DNA from: Georgenia daeguensis | Lineage (GTDB): Bacteria; Actinomycetota; Actinomycetes; Actinomycetales; Actinomycetaceae | Length of the DNA stretch: 64,000 nucleotides | Assembly (NCBI RefSeq): GCF_039537705.1 | Contig: NZ_BAABBA010000011.1 | Coordinates: 85,385 to 149,384, forward strand | Direction: 5' to 3' | Shown: positions 41,761 to 49,981 of the stretch, one piece after another | How the letters are laid out: the number at the start of each line of letters is the position of its first letter | Position numbering within the stretch: position 1 is the stretch's first letter | Position numbers and translations under genes: made by a program | Notes under the pieces: generated by a model | What the model was told of the DNA's origin: nothing | Databases searched by the model: none | The model's input: the letters and a program-made list of their open reading frames with translations, nothing else

Positions 41761-41794
41761 ACGGTAGAACGCAGGCCCTTCCCCGAACCTTCCA
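41761..41794 (-). promoter_or_regulatory. SARP-type direct repeats before the small gene
   Basis: On the minus strand TGGAAGG (41794-41788), TTCG, GGGAAGG (41783-41777), ten bases, then TACCGT. The surrounding 359-bp gap 41696-42054 also holds GGAAGGTTC at 41842, in inverted orientation to this site, and must contain the subtilase promoter. Confidence 0.55.
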
Positions 41795-42054
41795 CGGTGC
41801 CGACCGGCCCGGGGGATGGACGCGCGGTCGCGACGGCGGACGGAAGGTTCCCGCAACCGCCCCCTTCAGCCCGGCGCCGGCTGGCGCGGTCGTCGTCGCG
41901 AGCGGCGGGCGCCCTCGTCGCGCCCCATGGCGACGGCGGACCGGGGGAGCCGTTCCTGTGAGCCGTGTCACCGGCCGGCGGTACGCTCGGCACGTTCACC
42001 GACGACCCCGTCCGGTCCGAAACTCCGGCGGGACCCCAGCAGAAGGACCACTTC

Positions 42055-43488
42055 ATGCGCCGTGCACTGACCGGGCTCGCCTCGCTCGCCGCCCTGACCA
42101 TCGCCGCGATCCCCGCCGCCCAGGCTGCGGGCCCGCAGATCGGGGTGAACATCGTCCTGAGCACCGACCTCACGCCGCGCGTCGAGCGCGAGCTGCGGGC
42201 GTTCGGCACGATCAACGAGACCTACCCCGAGATCGACGCGCTGACGATGAAGATCGCCGCCGCGGATCTCGCCGACGTCCAGGCGCTGCCGTTCGTCAAG
42301 GCGGCCAACGAGGACGTGCAGTTCGTCGGCAAGCCCGTGGCGCCGTCGCCGTTCACCAGCACCGTCGACGGCATCGCGACCTGGAACACCGACCAGATCG
42401 ACGTCTACGACCAGGGCTCCCCGGACGTCCGCGAGGTGCCGCAGACCGGGGAGGGCGTCTACGTCGCCGTCCTCGACACCGGCCTGCACTCGAGCTGGCC
42501 CCAGTACTTCGGCACCGAGGCGGTCGCCGCGGACCTGGGCGTCGCCTTCGGCGGCGGTGGCGGCGAGAAGGGCTCCATCTCCTCGCAGCCCAACAAGTGG
42601 TCCACCGACCAGAACGGCCACGGCACCCACGTGACGAGCTCGATCCTGGGCTACAACCTCGGTGGCGTGCCCGTCGCCGGCGTCGCCCCCGAGGCCACGG
42701 TCATCCCGGTGAAGGTGCTCAACCAGAACGGCTCCGGCTGGTCCTCCATGGTGGCCGCCGGCATCGACTACATCACCGACCTGAAGGTCTCGGGCGCCCT
42801 CGGTGACTCTCCGGTGGTCATCAACATGTCCCTCGGCGGTCCGGCTCCGGACGCGCTGACCGAGGCCGCCGTCGCGCGCGCCGTCGCCAACGATGTGCTG
42901 ATCGTCGCCTCGGCCGGCAACAGCGGCGAGGCCGGCATGGGCTACCCCGGCGCCTACGAGGACGTCATCTCCGTGGCCGCCTCGGGCTGGACCGGGCAGT
43001 GGACCTCGGGCTCGTGGTGGAACACCGGCGACGTCGCCGACCCCACCTCGGCCGAGGACGCCTACATCGCCGACTTCTCGTCCCGGGCCCTGGCGGGCCA
43101 GGACCTCGACATCGCGGCTCCCGGCTCCTGGGTCGTGGGTCCGTACCAGCTGAACTCCCAGCTCAGCTACTACTTCCTCAGCGGCACGTCGATGGCCTCG
43201 CCGCACGTGGCGGGCGCCGTCGCGCTCATGCTCGAGGCGAACCCCGGTCTCACGCAGGGCGAGGCCGAGGCGGCGCTGGAGGCGACGGCGGTGCCGCTCG
43301 GCGCCGGGTCGCGACAGGTGCCGGACCCGACGGGCGCCACGACGACCGTCACGTGGGGCGCGGACGCCACCGGCGCCGGCCTCATGGACGTGCCCGCCGC
43401 GATCGGCGCGGTCACCGGAGCGGACGTGGCCGAGGAGACCGCCGCCACCACGACGGGCCGCGACTCCGCCCCGGGCCGCAACCGCTGA
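42055..43488 (+). CDS. Secreted subtilisin-like serine protease (S8)
   Basis: A 477-residue subtilase. The signal peptide is MRRALTGLASLAALTIAAIP then AAQAAG. A short inhibitor-type propeptide (about 28-105, with FGTINETYPEIDALTMKI) is followed by the catalytic domain: Asp in VAVLDTGLHSSWP near 139, His in NGHGTHVTSS near 187 and Ser in SGTSMASPHVAGAVALM near 380. The oxyanion Asn sits in ASAGNSGEAG near 287. It cleaves extracellular proteins after self-processing. The ATG at 42055 follows AGAAGGAC. It is followed by 730 bp of repeats with no gene. Confidence 0.92.
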   Translation: MRRALTGLASLAALTIAAIPAAQAAGPQIGVNIVLSTDLTPRVERELRAFGTINETYPEIDALTMKIAAADLADVQALPFVKAANEDVQFVGKPVAPSPFTSTVDGIATWNTDQIDVYDQGSPDVREVPQTGEGVYVAVLDTGLHSSWPQYFGTEAVAADLGVAFGGGGGEKGSISSQPNKWSTDQNGHGTHVTSSILGYNLGGVPVAGVAPEATVIPVKVLNQNGSGWSSMVAAGIDYITDLKVSGALGDSPVVINMSLGGPAPDALTEAAVARAVANDVLIVASAGNSGEAGMGYPGAYEDVISVAASGWTGQWTSGSWWNTGDVADPTSAEDAYIADFSSRALAGQDLDIAAPGSWVVGPYQLNSQLSYYFLSGTSMASPHVAGAVALMLEANPGLTQGEAEAALEATAVPLGAGSRQVPDPTGATTTVTWGADATGAGLMDVPAAIGAVTGADVAEETAATTTGRDSAPGRNR

Positions 43489-43496
43489 CAGACCGT

Positions 43497-43550
43497 CCGT
43501 CCCGGCACCGCGCTCGTCCGTCCCGGCACCGCGCTCGTCCGCCCTGGCGC
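43497..43550. repeat. 21-bp tandem repeat downstream of the subtilase
   Basis: CCGTCCCGGCACCGCGCTCGT is perfectly repeated at 43497-43517 and 43518-43538, with a decayed third copy after. Confidence 0.85.
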
Positions 43551-43620
43551 CGGTCGCTCGACGTCGGTCGGCCCGCACCGGGCCGGCCGACGACGCGGCC
43601 ACGTCCGGGTGGCGCAACGA

Positions 43621-43718
43621 CGCCCGGGTGTGGTGGCCACACCCGGGTGTCGCGGGCGACACCGGGTGTCGTGGCCACGCCGGGTGTCGCGGGCGACACC
43701 CGGGTGTCGTGGCCGCGC
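43621..43718. repeat. About 19-bp tandem palindromic repeats
   Basis: CCGGGTGT recurs at 43624, 43643, 43662, 43680 and 43700. Between copies GTGTCGC-GG-GCGACAC forms perfect hairpins at 43647-43662 and 43684-43699. It may work as a terminator for the subtilase or as a protein-binding array. Confidence 0.8.
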
Positions 43719-43830
43719 CCGCGGCCGCGTGCTGTGGCCAATCCTGCGCATCGCCGTCCGGCCGAGATCACTCTTTCGGCCGGTGTGAGGCCCGCGGGAA
43801 CAGTGCCACCCTTTCTCGCGCCAGTCGTGC

Positions 43831-43906
43831 GCCGATCACATCCGCGAGCGCCGATCACATCCGCGAGCGCCGATCACATCCGCGAGCGCCGGTCACATCC
43901 GCCAGC
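43831..43906. repeat. 19-bp tandem repeat, four copies
   Basis: GCCGATCACATCCGCGAGC occurs three times exactly (43831, 43850, 43869) and once with two changes (43888). The core TCACATCCGCGA is also part of the element at 81-105. No spacers, so not a CRISPR. Confidence 0.92.
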
Positions 43907-43928
43907 GGCGGTGCACGGGTGCATGCGC

Positions 43929-44032
43929 GGTTCGCACCAGTCGTGCTGGGCTCACAGGCGTGAGCGAGGCCGAGCCGGTGCAGCCGCGGCTCGCACGAGT
44001 TGTGCGGGGCTCGCAGGCGTGAACCAGGCCGA
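43929..44032. repeat. 45-bp imperfect direct repeat
   Basis: 43929-43973 and 43988-44032 match at 38 of 45 positions (core TCGCAC-AGT-GTGC then GGCTC-CAGGCGTGA). It lies between the 19-bp array and the lipase gene. A partial third copy starts near 43816. Confidence 0.75.
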
Positions 44033-44069
44033 AGGCGTGCGCGCTGCGCCGGCGCGGCTCCCGCGCCGC

Positions 44070-44095
44070 TCACACCCGCGAAAAATGTGTTGTCG
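44070..44095. other. TCACAYCCGCGAAAAA element, second copy
   Basis: TCACACCCGCGAAAAATGTG then TTGTCG, nearly the same as 81-105. CACA and TGTG flank it as an inverted repeat. It lies 127 bp before the lipase start and could be a regulator site or part of a dispersed repeat. Confidence 0.5.
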
Positions 44096-44221
44096 CCGAG
44101 CCGCTCGGGTCGCCGCGACGAGCTCGACGGGGCGGCGTCGCTCCGCGGTTCGCGCGGCCCGCCGTTCCCCCTCAGCGGCAAACTGACCTGCGCCCAGCTC
44201 GCCGACCGAGAGAGGACCCTC

Positions 44222-45592
44222 GTGCCCACCACGATCTACGTGCTGCTGCCGGGAATCGTCGGCAGCGTGCTGGAGAAGGACGGCAATGACGTCTTCGGCC
44301 TCACCGTGGGGGCCGGCCTGCGGGCCCTCTTCAGCGGCGGGCGCAGCATCCAGGACCTCAGGCTCGACCCGACCGAGACCGGCGAGGCCGACGACGGCGT
44401 CACCGCCACGCGGATCGCCGCCGACGCCCACCTCATCCCGGGGCTGTGGAAGATCGACGGGTACACCGCCGTCGGGAACCACCTCCGACGACGGCTCGGC
44501 GCGGTGCCGGGAGAGACCTACTTCGAGTTTCCCTACGACTGGCGCCTGGACAACCGGGTCGCCGCCCGGCGCCTCCGCGACTCCGCCGCCGGCTGGCTCG
44601 CCGCCCAGCGCACGAAGGACCCGGACACGCGCCTCGTGCTGGTCGCGCACTCCATGGGCGCCCTGGTCGCGCGCTACTACCTCGAGGTGCTGGGCGGCTG
44701 GCGGGACACCCGCGCGCTCATCTCCTTCGGCGCGCCGTACCGCGGCTCCCTCGACGCGCTGGGCCAGCTCTCCAACGGAAGCCGCACGGCCCTGGGCCTG
44801 GTCGACCTCACCGAGCTCGCCCGCTCCCTGCCGTCGGTGCACCAGCTCCTGCCCATCTACCCCTGCCTGGACGACGGGACCGGGGCCCTGCACCGCCTCA
44901 CCGAGCTGGCGGCCCCTCACCTCGACCCCGTCGCCGTCGCCGCGGCACGGGCGTTCCATCAGGAGATCGAGGACGCCCAGACCGCGAACGCCATGCTCGA
45001 GGAGTACGTCACCGGCGGCTACCGCCTCCACCAGGTGGTCGGCATCGACCAGCCCACCAACCAGTCGGCCCGTCTCGCCGGCGAGGGCGTCGAGCTCCTG
45101 CGCACCTACAAGGGCGAGGACCTCGGCGGCGACGGCACCGTGCCTCGTGTCTCGGCCACGCCGCTCGAGCTCGCCGACGACTCCGGCGCGATGTTCTCCG
45201 GGACTCGGCACTCCTCGCTCCAGAACGCCCCCGCCGTCCTGACCCAGATCAGCGGCTGGACGTCGGGCGTCCACCTCGGGCGCTTCCGGGTCGCGCCGTC
45301 GCAGGTGCGCCTCTCCGTCGACCTCGCGGACGTCTACCGCGCGGACGAGCCCGTCCACCTCACCGTCACCCCGACCGGGGCAACCGGTGACCTCACCGCG
45401 ACACTCGAGTACCTCGGCGGCCCCGAAGGCGTCGCCGCGCCCACGGAACCCGTCACGGTGACGCTGGGCGCCGCCGAAGGCGCGCGGGAGGTGGAGCTCC
45501 CGCACGCCGGGCCGGGCGGGTACCGGGTGACGGTACGGGGCACCGCGGCCGTCGAGCCGGTCAGCGACCTGCTGGTGGTCGCGCCCCGGTAG
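44222..45592 (+). CDS. LCAT/PDAT-like lipase or acyltransferase
   Basis: A 456-residue alpha/beta hydrolase. It starts TTIYVLLPGIVGSVLEKDGND as in lecithin:cholesterol acyltransferases. FEFPYDWRLDNR and the nucleophile elbow VLVAHSMGALVARYYLE (Ser near residue 144) follow. Asp in GGDGTVPRVSA near 304 and His in GTRHSSLQN near 328 complete the triad. A C-terminal beta-rich domain (from about 350) may bind substrate. No signal peptide is seen from the chosen GTG at 44222, which has GAGAGGAC before it; the frame is open upstream but looks non-coding. It may hydrolyse lipids or transfer acyl groups. Confidence 0.82.
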   Translation: MPTTIYVLLPGIVGSVLEKDGNDVFGLTVGAGLRALFSGGRSIQDLRLDPTETGEADDGVTATRIAADAHLIPGLWKIDGYTAVGNHLRRRLGAVPGETYFEFPYDWRLDNRVAARRLRDSAAGWLAAQRTKDPDTRLVLVAHSMGALVARYYLEVLGGWRDTRALISFGAPYRGSLDALGQLSNGSRTALGLVDLTELARSLPSVHQLLPIYPCLDDGTGALHRLTELAAPHLDPVAVAAARAFHQEIEDAQTANAMLEEYVTGGYRLHQVVGIDQPTNQSARLAGEGVELLRTYKGEDLGGDGTVPRVSATPLELADDSGAMFSGTRHSSLQNAPAVLTQISGWTSGVHLGRFRVAPSQVRLSVDLADVYRADEPVHLTVTPTGATGDLTATLEYLGGPEGVAAPTEPVTVTLGAAEGAREVELPHAGPGGYRVTVRGTAAVEPVSDLLVVAPR

Positions 45593-45733
45593 CGGGCTCA
45601 CCGTGAGCGCCCGGGCGTGGAGAGGTTGGTGCCGGGGGCGCCGGCGGCGGGCGCTGCCGCAGTCGGTGCCTGCGCGTGCATTGTTGTGGGCGACGGCGAC
45701 GCGCCGAGCTAATTAACAGGGTGTTTACGAGTT

Positions 45734-45762
45734 GGCAACCGCGGGGTCGGTCGACTCGTGTT
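45734..45762 (+). promoter_or_regulatory. Possible ECF-sigma promoter of polysaccharide locus
   Basis: GGCAACC (45734-45740), 16 bases, then CGTGTT (45757-45762) resembles the GGAAC-N16-CGTT form of ECF promoters. It lies in a locally AT-richer part of the 450-bp gap 45593-46042, about 285 bp before the glycosyltransferase. Confidence 0.35.
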
Positions 45763-45798
45763 ACGTTTCGGACACGGCAAGAGATTTTTGGGGGGGCC

Positions 45799-45876
45799 GT
45801 GAAACTGCTGACTGAAGACCGATGGCCATTCTGCTGTCGCCGCCGCGTGCACCGGCCGGACATTCCGACCGCCTGA
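45799..45876 (+). CDS. Possible leader peptide (25 aa)
   Basis: A GTG directly after a G-rich run opens 25 codons (VKLLTEDRWPFCCRRRVHRP and five more) and ends at TGA. It lies in the predicted leader of the glycosyltransferase mRNA. Evidence is only the ribosome-binding-site-like run and its place, so it may be chance. Confidence 0.25.
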   Translation: MKLLTEDRWPFCCRRRVHRPDIPTA

Positions 45877-46042
45877 GCACCTGAGCTGCTCCGCGTCGTG
45901 ACGCCACTCCGGCGGGGAGATCACTGATACCTGCGCACACATTCCCATTCATCCCGCCATGCGCGGGCGCGACGGGCTGTGTGCTGCCGCTGACCATTGA
46001 CCGCTGACAACTGCGCTTTTGTGCGCACGTCAGGAGAATGTG

Positions 46043-47644
46043 ATGTTCGTCTTTCTGCTAATGCTTCGCCATGCCTTCGTGGAGGACGGCAAGCTGTATT
46101 TGTTCGCGGTCTTTTCCGCCGTCGTGTGGGGGCTGTGGCTGCTGAAGATACTGCTGTCGCGCCGCTACCGGCCGTGGACCGAGCCGCACGAGACGACGAC
46201 CAGCGTCGTCATCCCGGTCGTCGACGAGCCGCTCGACCTGTTCCGGGACGTGCTCACCCGCATCTGCGCGCAGCGACCGACAGAGACGATCGTCGTCATC
46301 AACGGGCCGCGCAACGTCGAGCTCGAACAGGTCTGTGACGAGTTCGCCCAGGACGGCGTCACGTGGACCTGGACGCCGATCCCCGGCAAGCGCAACGCCG
46401 TCAAGGTCGGCACCGAGATGGCCTCCGGGGACATCCTCGTGCTCGTCGACTCGGACACCGTGTGGGCCCGCGACACCCTCGCCGAGCTGGTCAAGCCCTT
46501 CGCCGACTCCCGGATCGGCGGCGTGACGACCGCGCAGCGGATCCTCGACCCGGGCAGGTCGTTCCTGACCCGCTGGGCCGACTGGCTGGAGAACAGCCGG
46601 GTGAAGTACTCGATGCCCGCCCAGTCGGTCCTGGGCCAGATCGGCTGCCTGCCGGGCAGGACCATCGCGTTCCGCCGCTCGATCGTCCTGAAAGCCATGG
46701 ACGAGTTCATGCACGGGCGCTTCCTCGGCGTGTTCCTCGAGGTGAGCGACGACCGGACGCTGACCAACCTCACGCTCAAGCAGGGGTACCGGACGGTGTA
46801 CCAGTCGACCTCGCTGGTCTGGACGGACGCGCCGCTCGAGCTGCGGAAACTGTTCAAGCAACAGCTGCGCTGGTCCCGCGGGTCGCAGTACAACACGCTG
46901 CGGATGCTGCCGTGGATGGTCTCGCACGCCCCGGTGCTGGCGATCTTCTTCCTGACCGACATCATCCTTCCGTTCCTGCTGGCCGGTGCGGTCATCGGTG
47001 CGGCGTACCGGATCGTCACCGGCACGGGCATCAACTACTACGGCGCCATCGTCGCGGAGTACGGCTCGACGGTCGGCATCGTCTCGGTGGTCGCCCTGAC
47101 GCTGGTGGCGACCGGACTGTCGATGGGCGTGCGCCACCTTCGACACCTCGTCGAGGTACCCGGCGACTGGTGGCGCATGCCGCTCTACGTCGTCTTCTCC
47201 AGTGCGTTCCTCATGCCGATCCGGCTGCTCGGCTTCTTCCGGATGGCGCACGTCGCAGGCTGGGGCACACGCAAGGACGCCTACGCCGGGAGCAGCACGG
47301 ACGAGGCCGTCAGCAACGATCTCATCGCCGAGCTGGAGGCGAGCGAGCCCGGCCCCGTGGACGTGGTGGACCGGCCGGGAGTGATCCTGCAGCCCGAGGG
47401 GTCGGTGACCGGCACGGCCGGTGCACCTGATGCCGGGCCCGCGGCCGCGACGTCCGGCGGACCCGCGACGCGGTCGGCCACCCGGACGGCCGTCGCCACC
47501 CCGGCCCGTCCGGCGACCGACTCCGCGCCGAAGCAGGCGGCGAGGTCGAGGCGGCGGCTGAACCCCGCTGCCGCCGTCCCCTACCTCATCGGAGGCGCGT
47601 TCCTCGCCCTCCTCACGACCTACGAGGCGGCCTACCTTGTCTGA
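46043..47644 (+). CDS. Processive family-2 glycosyltransferase, hyaluronan-synthase-like
   Basis: A 533-residue membrane enzyme. Two N-terminal helices precede a GT2 domain with VVIPVVDEP, PGKRNAVKVG, the DSDT metal site near residue 142, GCLPGRTIAFRR, the acceptor-side EVSDDRTLTNLTLKQGY near 240 and QQLRW near 276. The run YRTVYQSTSLVWTDAP is strikingly like bacterial hyaluronan synthase. C-terminal helices form the polymer channel, and a Pro/Ala-rich linker leads to one last helix. It probably polymerises a UDP-sugar into a surface polysaccharide. AGGAG at 46032 sets the start. It overlaps the GH26-like gene by 8 bp, and UDP-glucose dehydrogenase is two genes on. Confidence 0.85.
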   Translation: MFVFLLMLRHAFVEDGKLYLFAVFSAVVWGLWLLKILLSRRYRPWTEPHETTTSVVIPVVDEPLDLFRDVLTRICAQRPTETIVVINGPRNVELEQVCDEFAQDGVTWTWTPIPGKRNAVKVGTEMASGDILVLVDSDTVWARDTLAELVKPFADSRIGGVTTAQRILDPGRSFLTRWADWLENSRVKYSMPAQSVLGQIGCLPGRTIAFRRSIVLKAMDEFMHGRFLGVFLEVSDDRTLTNLTLKQGYRTVYQSTSLVWTDAPLELRKLFKQQLRWSRGSQYNTLRMLPWMVSHAPVLAIFFLTDIILPFLLAGAVIGAAYRIVTGTGINYYGAIVAEYGSTVGIVSVVALTLVATGLSMGVRHLRHLVEVPGDWWRMPLYVVFSSAFLMPIRLLGFFRMAHVAGWGTRKDAYAGSSTDEAVSNDLIAELEASEPGPVDVVDRPGVILQPEGSVTGTAGAPDAGPAAATSGGPATRSATRTAVATPARPATDSAPKQAARSRRRLNPAAAVPYLIGGAFLALLTTYEAAYLV

Positions 47645-49907
47645 CCACACCCTTAAACGAAACCCCTGGGCGGGACCCGCGGACGCCTTCGGGGCCGCCG
47701 TCGCGGCGGCCGGGGCGACGAGCCTGCGCACGCGCCTGATCGCGCTGGGGCTCGTCGCGGCGCTCCTGGCGACGTCTCTCGTCGTGTGGGGTACCCCGTC
47801 GCTGCGCACGACGCTGGCTCAGCCCGTCTCCGACGCGGTCCAGGCCCTGGGCGCGCCGCCGGCCGCGGCCGCCACCCAGGACCGCGCCGACGAGCAGCAG
47901 GCGGCCCGCCGCGCGAAGACCCGCTCCACCCTCACCGAGCTGGCGGCCGCGCTGACCGCGGCAGACCGCGAGACCGCCTCCCAGCTCGCCCGCACGGTTC
48001 TCGAGACCGCGCTCGACGATCCCATGCTGGACGAGATGCTGGCGGGCATCAGCCTGACCCGCGACCAGCTCTGGCAGATCGCGAGCGTCGGCTCGGCCCG
48101 GCCGTTCGAGGAACTTCTGGTGGAGGCCGGCTACACGGAGGGCGGACCCGGAGGTTCTGCGGCGAGGAGCGCCGGCGGCCAGTCCGCCGACGGCGGAAAC
48201 GGCCCGGGAGCGGACGGCTCGTCCGGCGGCTCCGGTGCGTCCGGCGACGTCGGCGGGGCGGGCGCCCCCGGCAGCGGCGGCTCCGGCACCGTCGGGCCGG
48301 CGGGCGCCGACAGCACCGAGCACCAGCAGCCCGTCGGACGCTCCGGGGCGAAGGATCCCGAGGAACCGCGGTGCTGGCACTACACCTGGCAGCAGGACGC
48401 CCAGGCCGTCTACCTCCAGGACCTTGAGGACCCGTACGGGCTGGACGGCAACCCGGGTCCCCGGGACGACGACGGGATCGCCTGCCGTGACCTGCCTGAC
48501 GACCCCGACCGGGCGCCGAGCCAGCCCCAGGGGCAGTTCGTCCCCACCGCGCCGTCGGCGGACGAGCTCCTGAGCCCGTCGCAGCAGTACTTCGGCATGT
48601 TCACCGAGGAGTCCCCGTACTTCTTCGGCGAGGTCGACGAGGTCGCGGCCACCCTGCAGCACATGCCGAGCTCGGTGACGTACTTCGCCGGGTGGGACCA
48701 GGACTTCCGGGCCGACGCCGCAACCAGTGCCTGGACCCGCAACATGCTGCCGATCGTCTCGTGGGAGGCCCGCCCGAACGAGACGAACATGGGGCCGGAC
48801 TCCAGCAACGCCGTCAACGAGGAGTACCAGCTGGCCGACATCATCGCCGGCAACCACGACGACTACCTGCGCCGGTACGCCGCCGACGTCGCCGAGTTCG
48901 GTCTGCCGGTCGGCATCCGGATGATGCACGAGATGAACGGGCACTGGTACCCCTGGTCCGAGCAGACGAACGGCAACAAGCCCGGCGAGTACGTCGCGGC
49001 CTGGCGGCACGTGCACGACATCTTCACCGACGCCGGCGCCGAGAACGTGCTGTGGTTCTGGTCGCCGAACACCATCGAGTTCCCCCAGGCCCAGCCGCTC
49101 GAGGAGCTGTACCCCGGTGACGAGTACGTCGACGTCGTCGGCCTCTCCGGCTACTACCGCAAGGTCATCGAGGGCAAGGAGGCGTCCTTCGAGAACACGT
49201 ACGGCCGCTCCGTCGCGGGGCTGCGGGCCGTCGCCCCCGGCAAGCCGATCTTCCTGACCGAGGTGGGCGCCACCGAGACCGGCGGCAAGAAGGCCGAGTG
49301 GGTGACCAGCTTCTTCGAGGCTCTCCGGCAGAACCCGGACATCATCGGCTTCACCTGGTTCCAGCGGGAGGTCACGGCCATCCCCATCGGGGAGTCGGAA
49401 CCGGTCACCAACGACTGGCGCCTGACCTCCTCGCCGGAGGTGACGCTCGTCGCCCAGCACGGGCTGCGCAACGGGAACTTCAGCGAGGGCGCTCCGGAGC
49501 AGCCGAAGACCGAGCTCCCGCCGCTGCCGAGCGAGGGCGCGGAACCCACGGAGGAGCCGACCGAGGCGCCGGAACCCACGGAGGAGCCGACCGAGGCGCC
49601 CACGGACGAACCAGCCGCAGGGACGGCCGAGGAGCCGAGCCCGGGGGCCACCGAGGACCCGACGGCGGAGATCACCGGCGAGCCGGCCCCGGAGGGGAGC
49701 GGCGCGACGGCGGAGGCCACGGCAGAGCCTGCCCCGGAGCCGAGCCCGGCCGCGAGCGAGGAACCGACGGGGCAGGCCCCGGAGAGCTCCGACTCCGGCG
49801 GCGGGACCAGCGAGGGCCCGGCGGACTCACCCCAGACGGCCGCGAGCGCCACCGAGGAGCCGGCCGTGGCCCCGCGGGAGCTCGCCACCGCAGGGAGCAC
49901 CCCATGA
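47637..49907 (+). CDS. Membrane-anchored GH26-like glycan hydrolase
   Basis: A 756-residue protein with one N-terminal helix (LRTRLIALGLVAALLATSLVVW), an Ala-rich stalk, a Gly/Ser linker, an Excalibur-like Ca-binding motif (DPYGLDGNPGPRDDDGIACR near 262-281) and a GH26-type barrel at about 310-620. The barrel has the acid/base Glu in RMMHEMNGHWYPW near 430 and the nucleophile Glu in FLTEVGATE near 541. A long Pro/Glu/Thr tail follows, holding a perfect 30-bp tandem duplication. GH26 enzymes cut beta-mannan or mixed glucans; in synthesis loci such hydrolases trim or release the polymer. It starts at a TTG overlapping the synthase stop, an unusual coupled start. Confidence 0.82.
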   Translation: MSDHTLKRNPWAGPADAFGAAVAAAGATSLRTRLIALGLVAALLATSLVVWGTPSLRTTLAQPVSDAVQALGAPPAAAATQDRADEQQAARRAKTRSTLTELAAALTAADRETASQLARTVLETALDDPMLDEMLAGISLTRDQLWQIASVGSARPFEELLVEAGYTEGGPGGSAARSAGGQSADGGNGPGADGSSGGSGASGDVGGAGAPGSGGSGTVGPAGADSTEHQQPVGRSGAKDPEEPRCWHYTWQQDAQAVYLQDLEDPYGLDGNPGPRDDDGIACRDLPDDPDRAPSQPQGQFVPTAPSADELLSPSQQYFGMFTEESPYFFGEVDEVAATLQHMPSSVTYFAGWDQDFRADAATSAWTRNMLPIVSWEARPNETNMGPDSSNAVNEEYQLADIIAGNHDDYLRRYAADVAEFGLPVGIRMMHEMNGHWYPWSEQTNGNKPGEYVAAWRHVHDIFTDAGAENVLWFWSPNTIEFPQAQPLEELYPGDEYVDVVGLSGYYRKVIEGKEASFENTYGRSVAGLRAVAPGKPIFLTEVGATETGGKKAEWVTSFFEALRQNPDIIGFTWFQREVTAIPIGESEPVTNDWRLTSSPEVTLVAQHGLRNGNFSEGAPEQPKTELPPLPSEGAEPTEEPTEAPEPTEEPTEAPTDEPAAGTAEEPSPGATEDPTAEITGEPAPEGSGATAEATAEPAPEPSPAASEEPTGQAPESSDSGGGTSEGPADSPQTAASATEEPAVAPRELATAGSTP
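49541..49600 (+). repeat. Perfect 30-bp tandem duplication in the GH26-like tail
   Basis: Two identical 30-bp units encode EPTEEPTEAP twice in the extracellular Pro/Glu/Thr tail. Confidence 0.95.
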
Positions 49908-49981
49908 CGACCGGCAACCACATGACCGGCCACCACCACACCACCTGCGCCGAGACCGGCGGGGACCACGAAGGAGCTGAC

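Noticed and set aside
43831..43906. Four-copy repeat as a possible CRISPR array
   Set aside because: Units abut without spacers and no cas gene is present; it is a simple tandem repeat.
49868..49907. C-terminal LATAGSTP of the GH26-like protein as a sortase signal
   Set aside because: It lacks LPxTG and the hydrophobic helix and basic tail. The protein is already anchored by its N-terminal helix.
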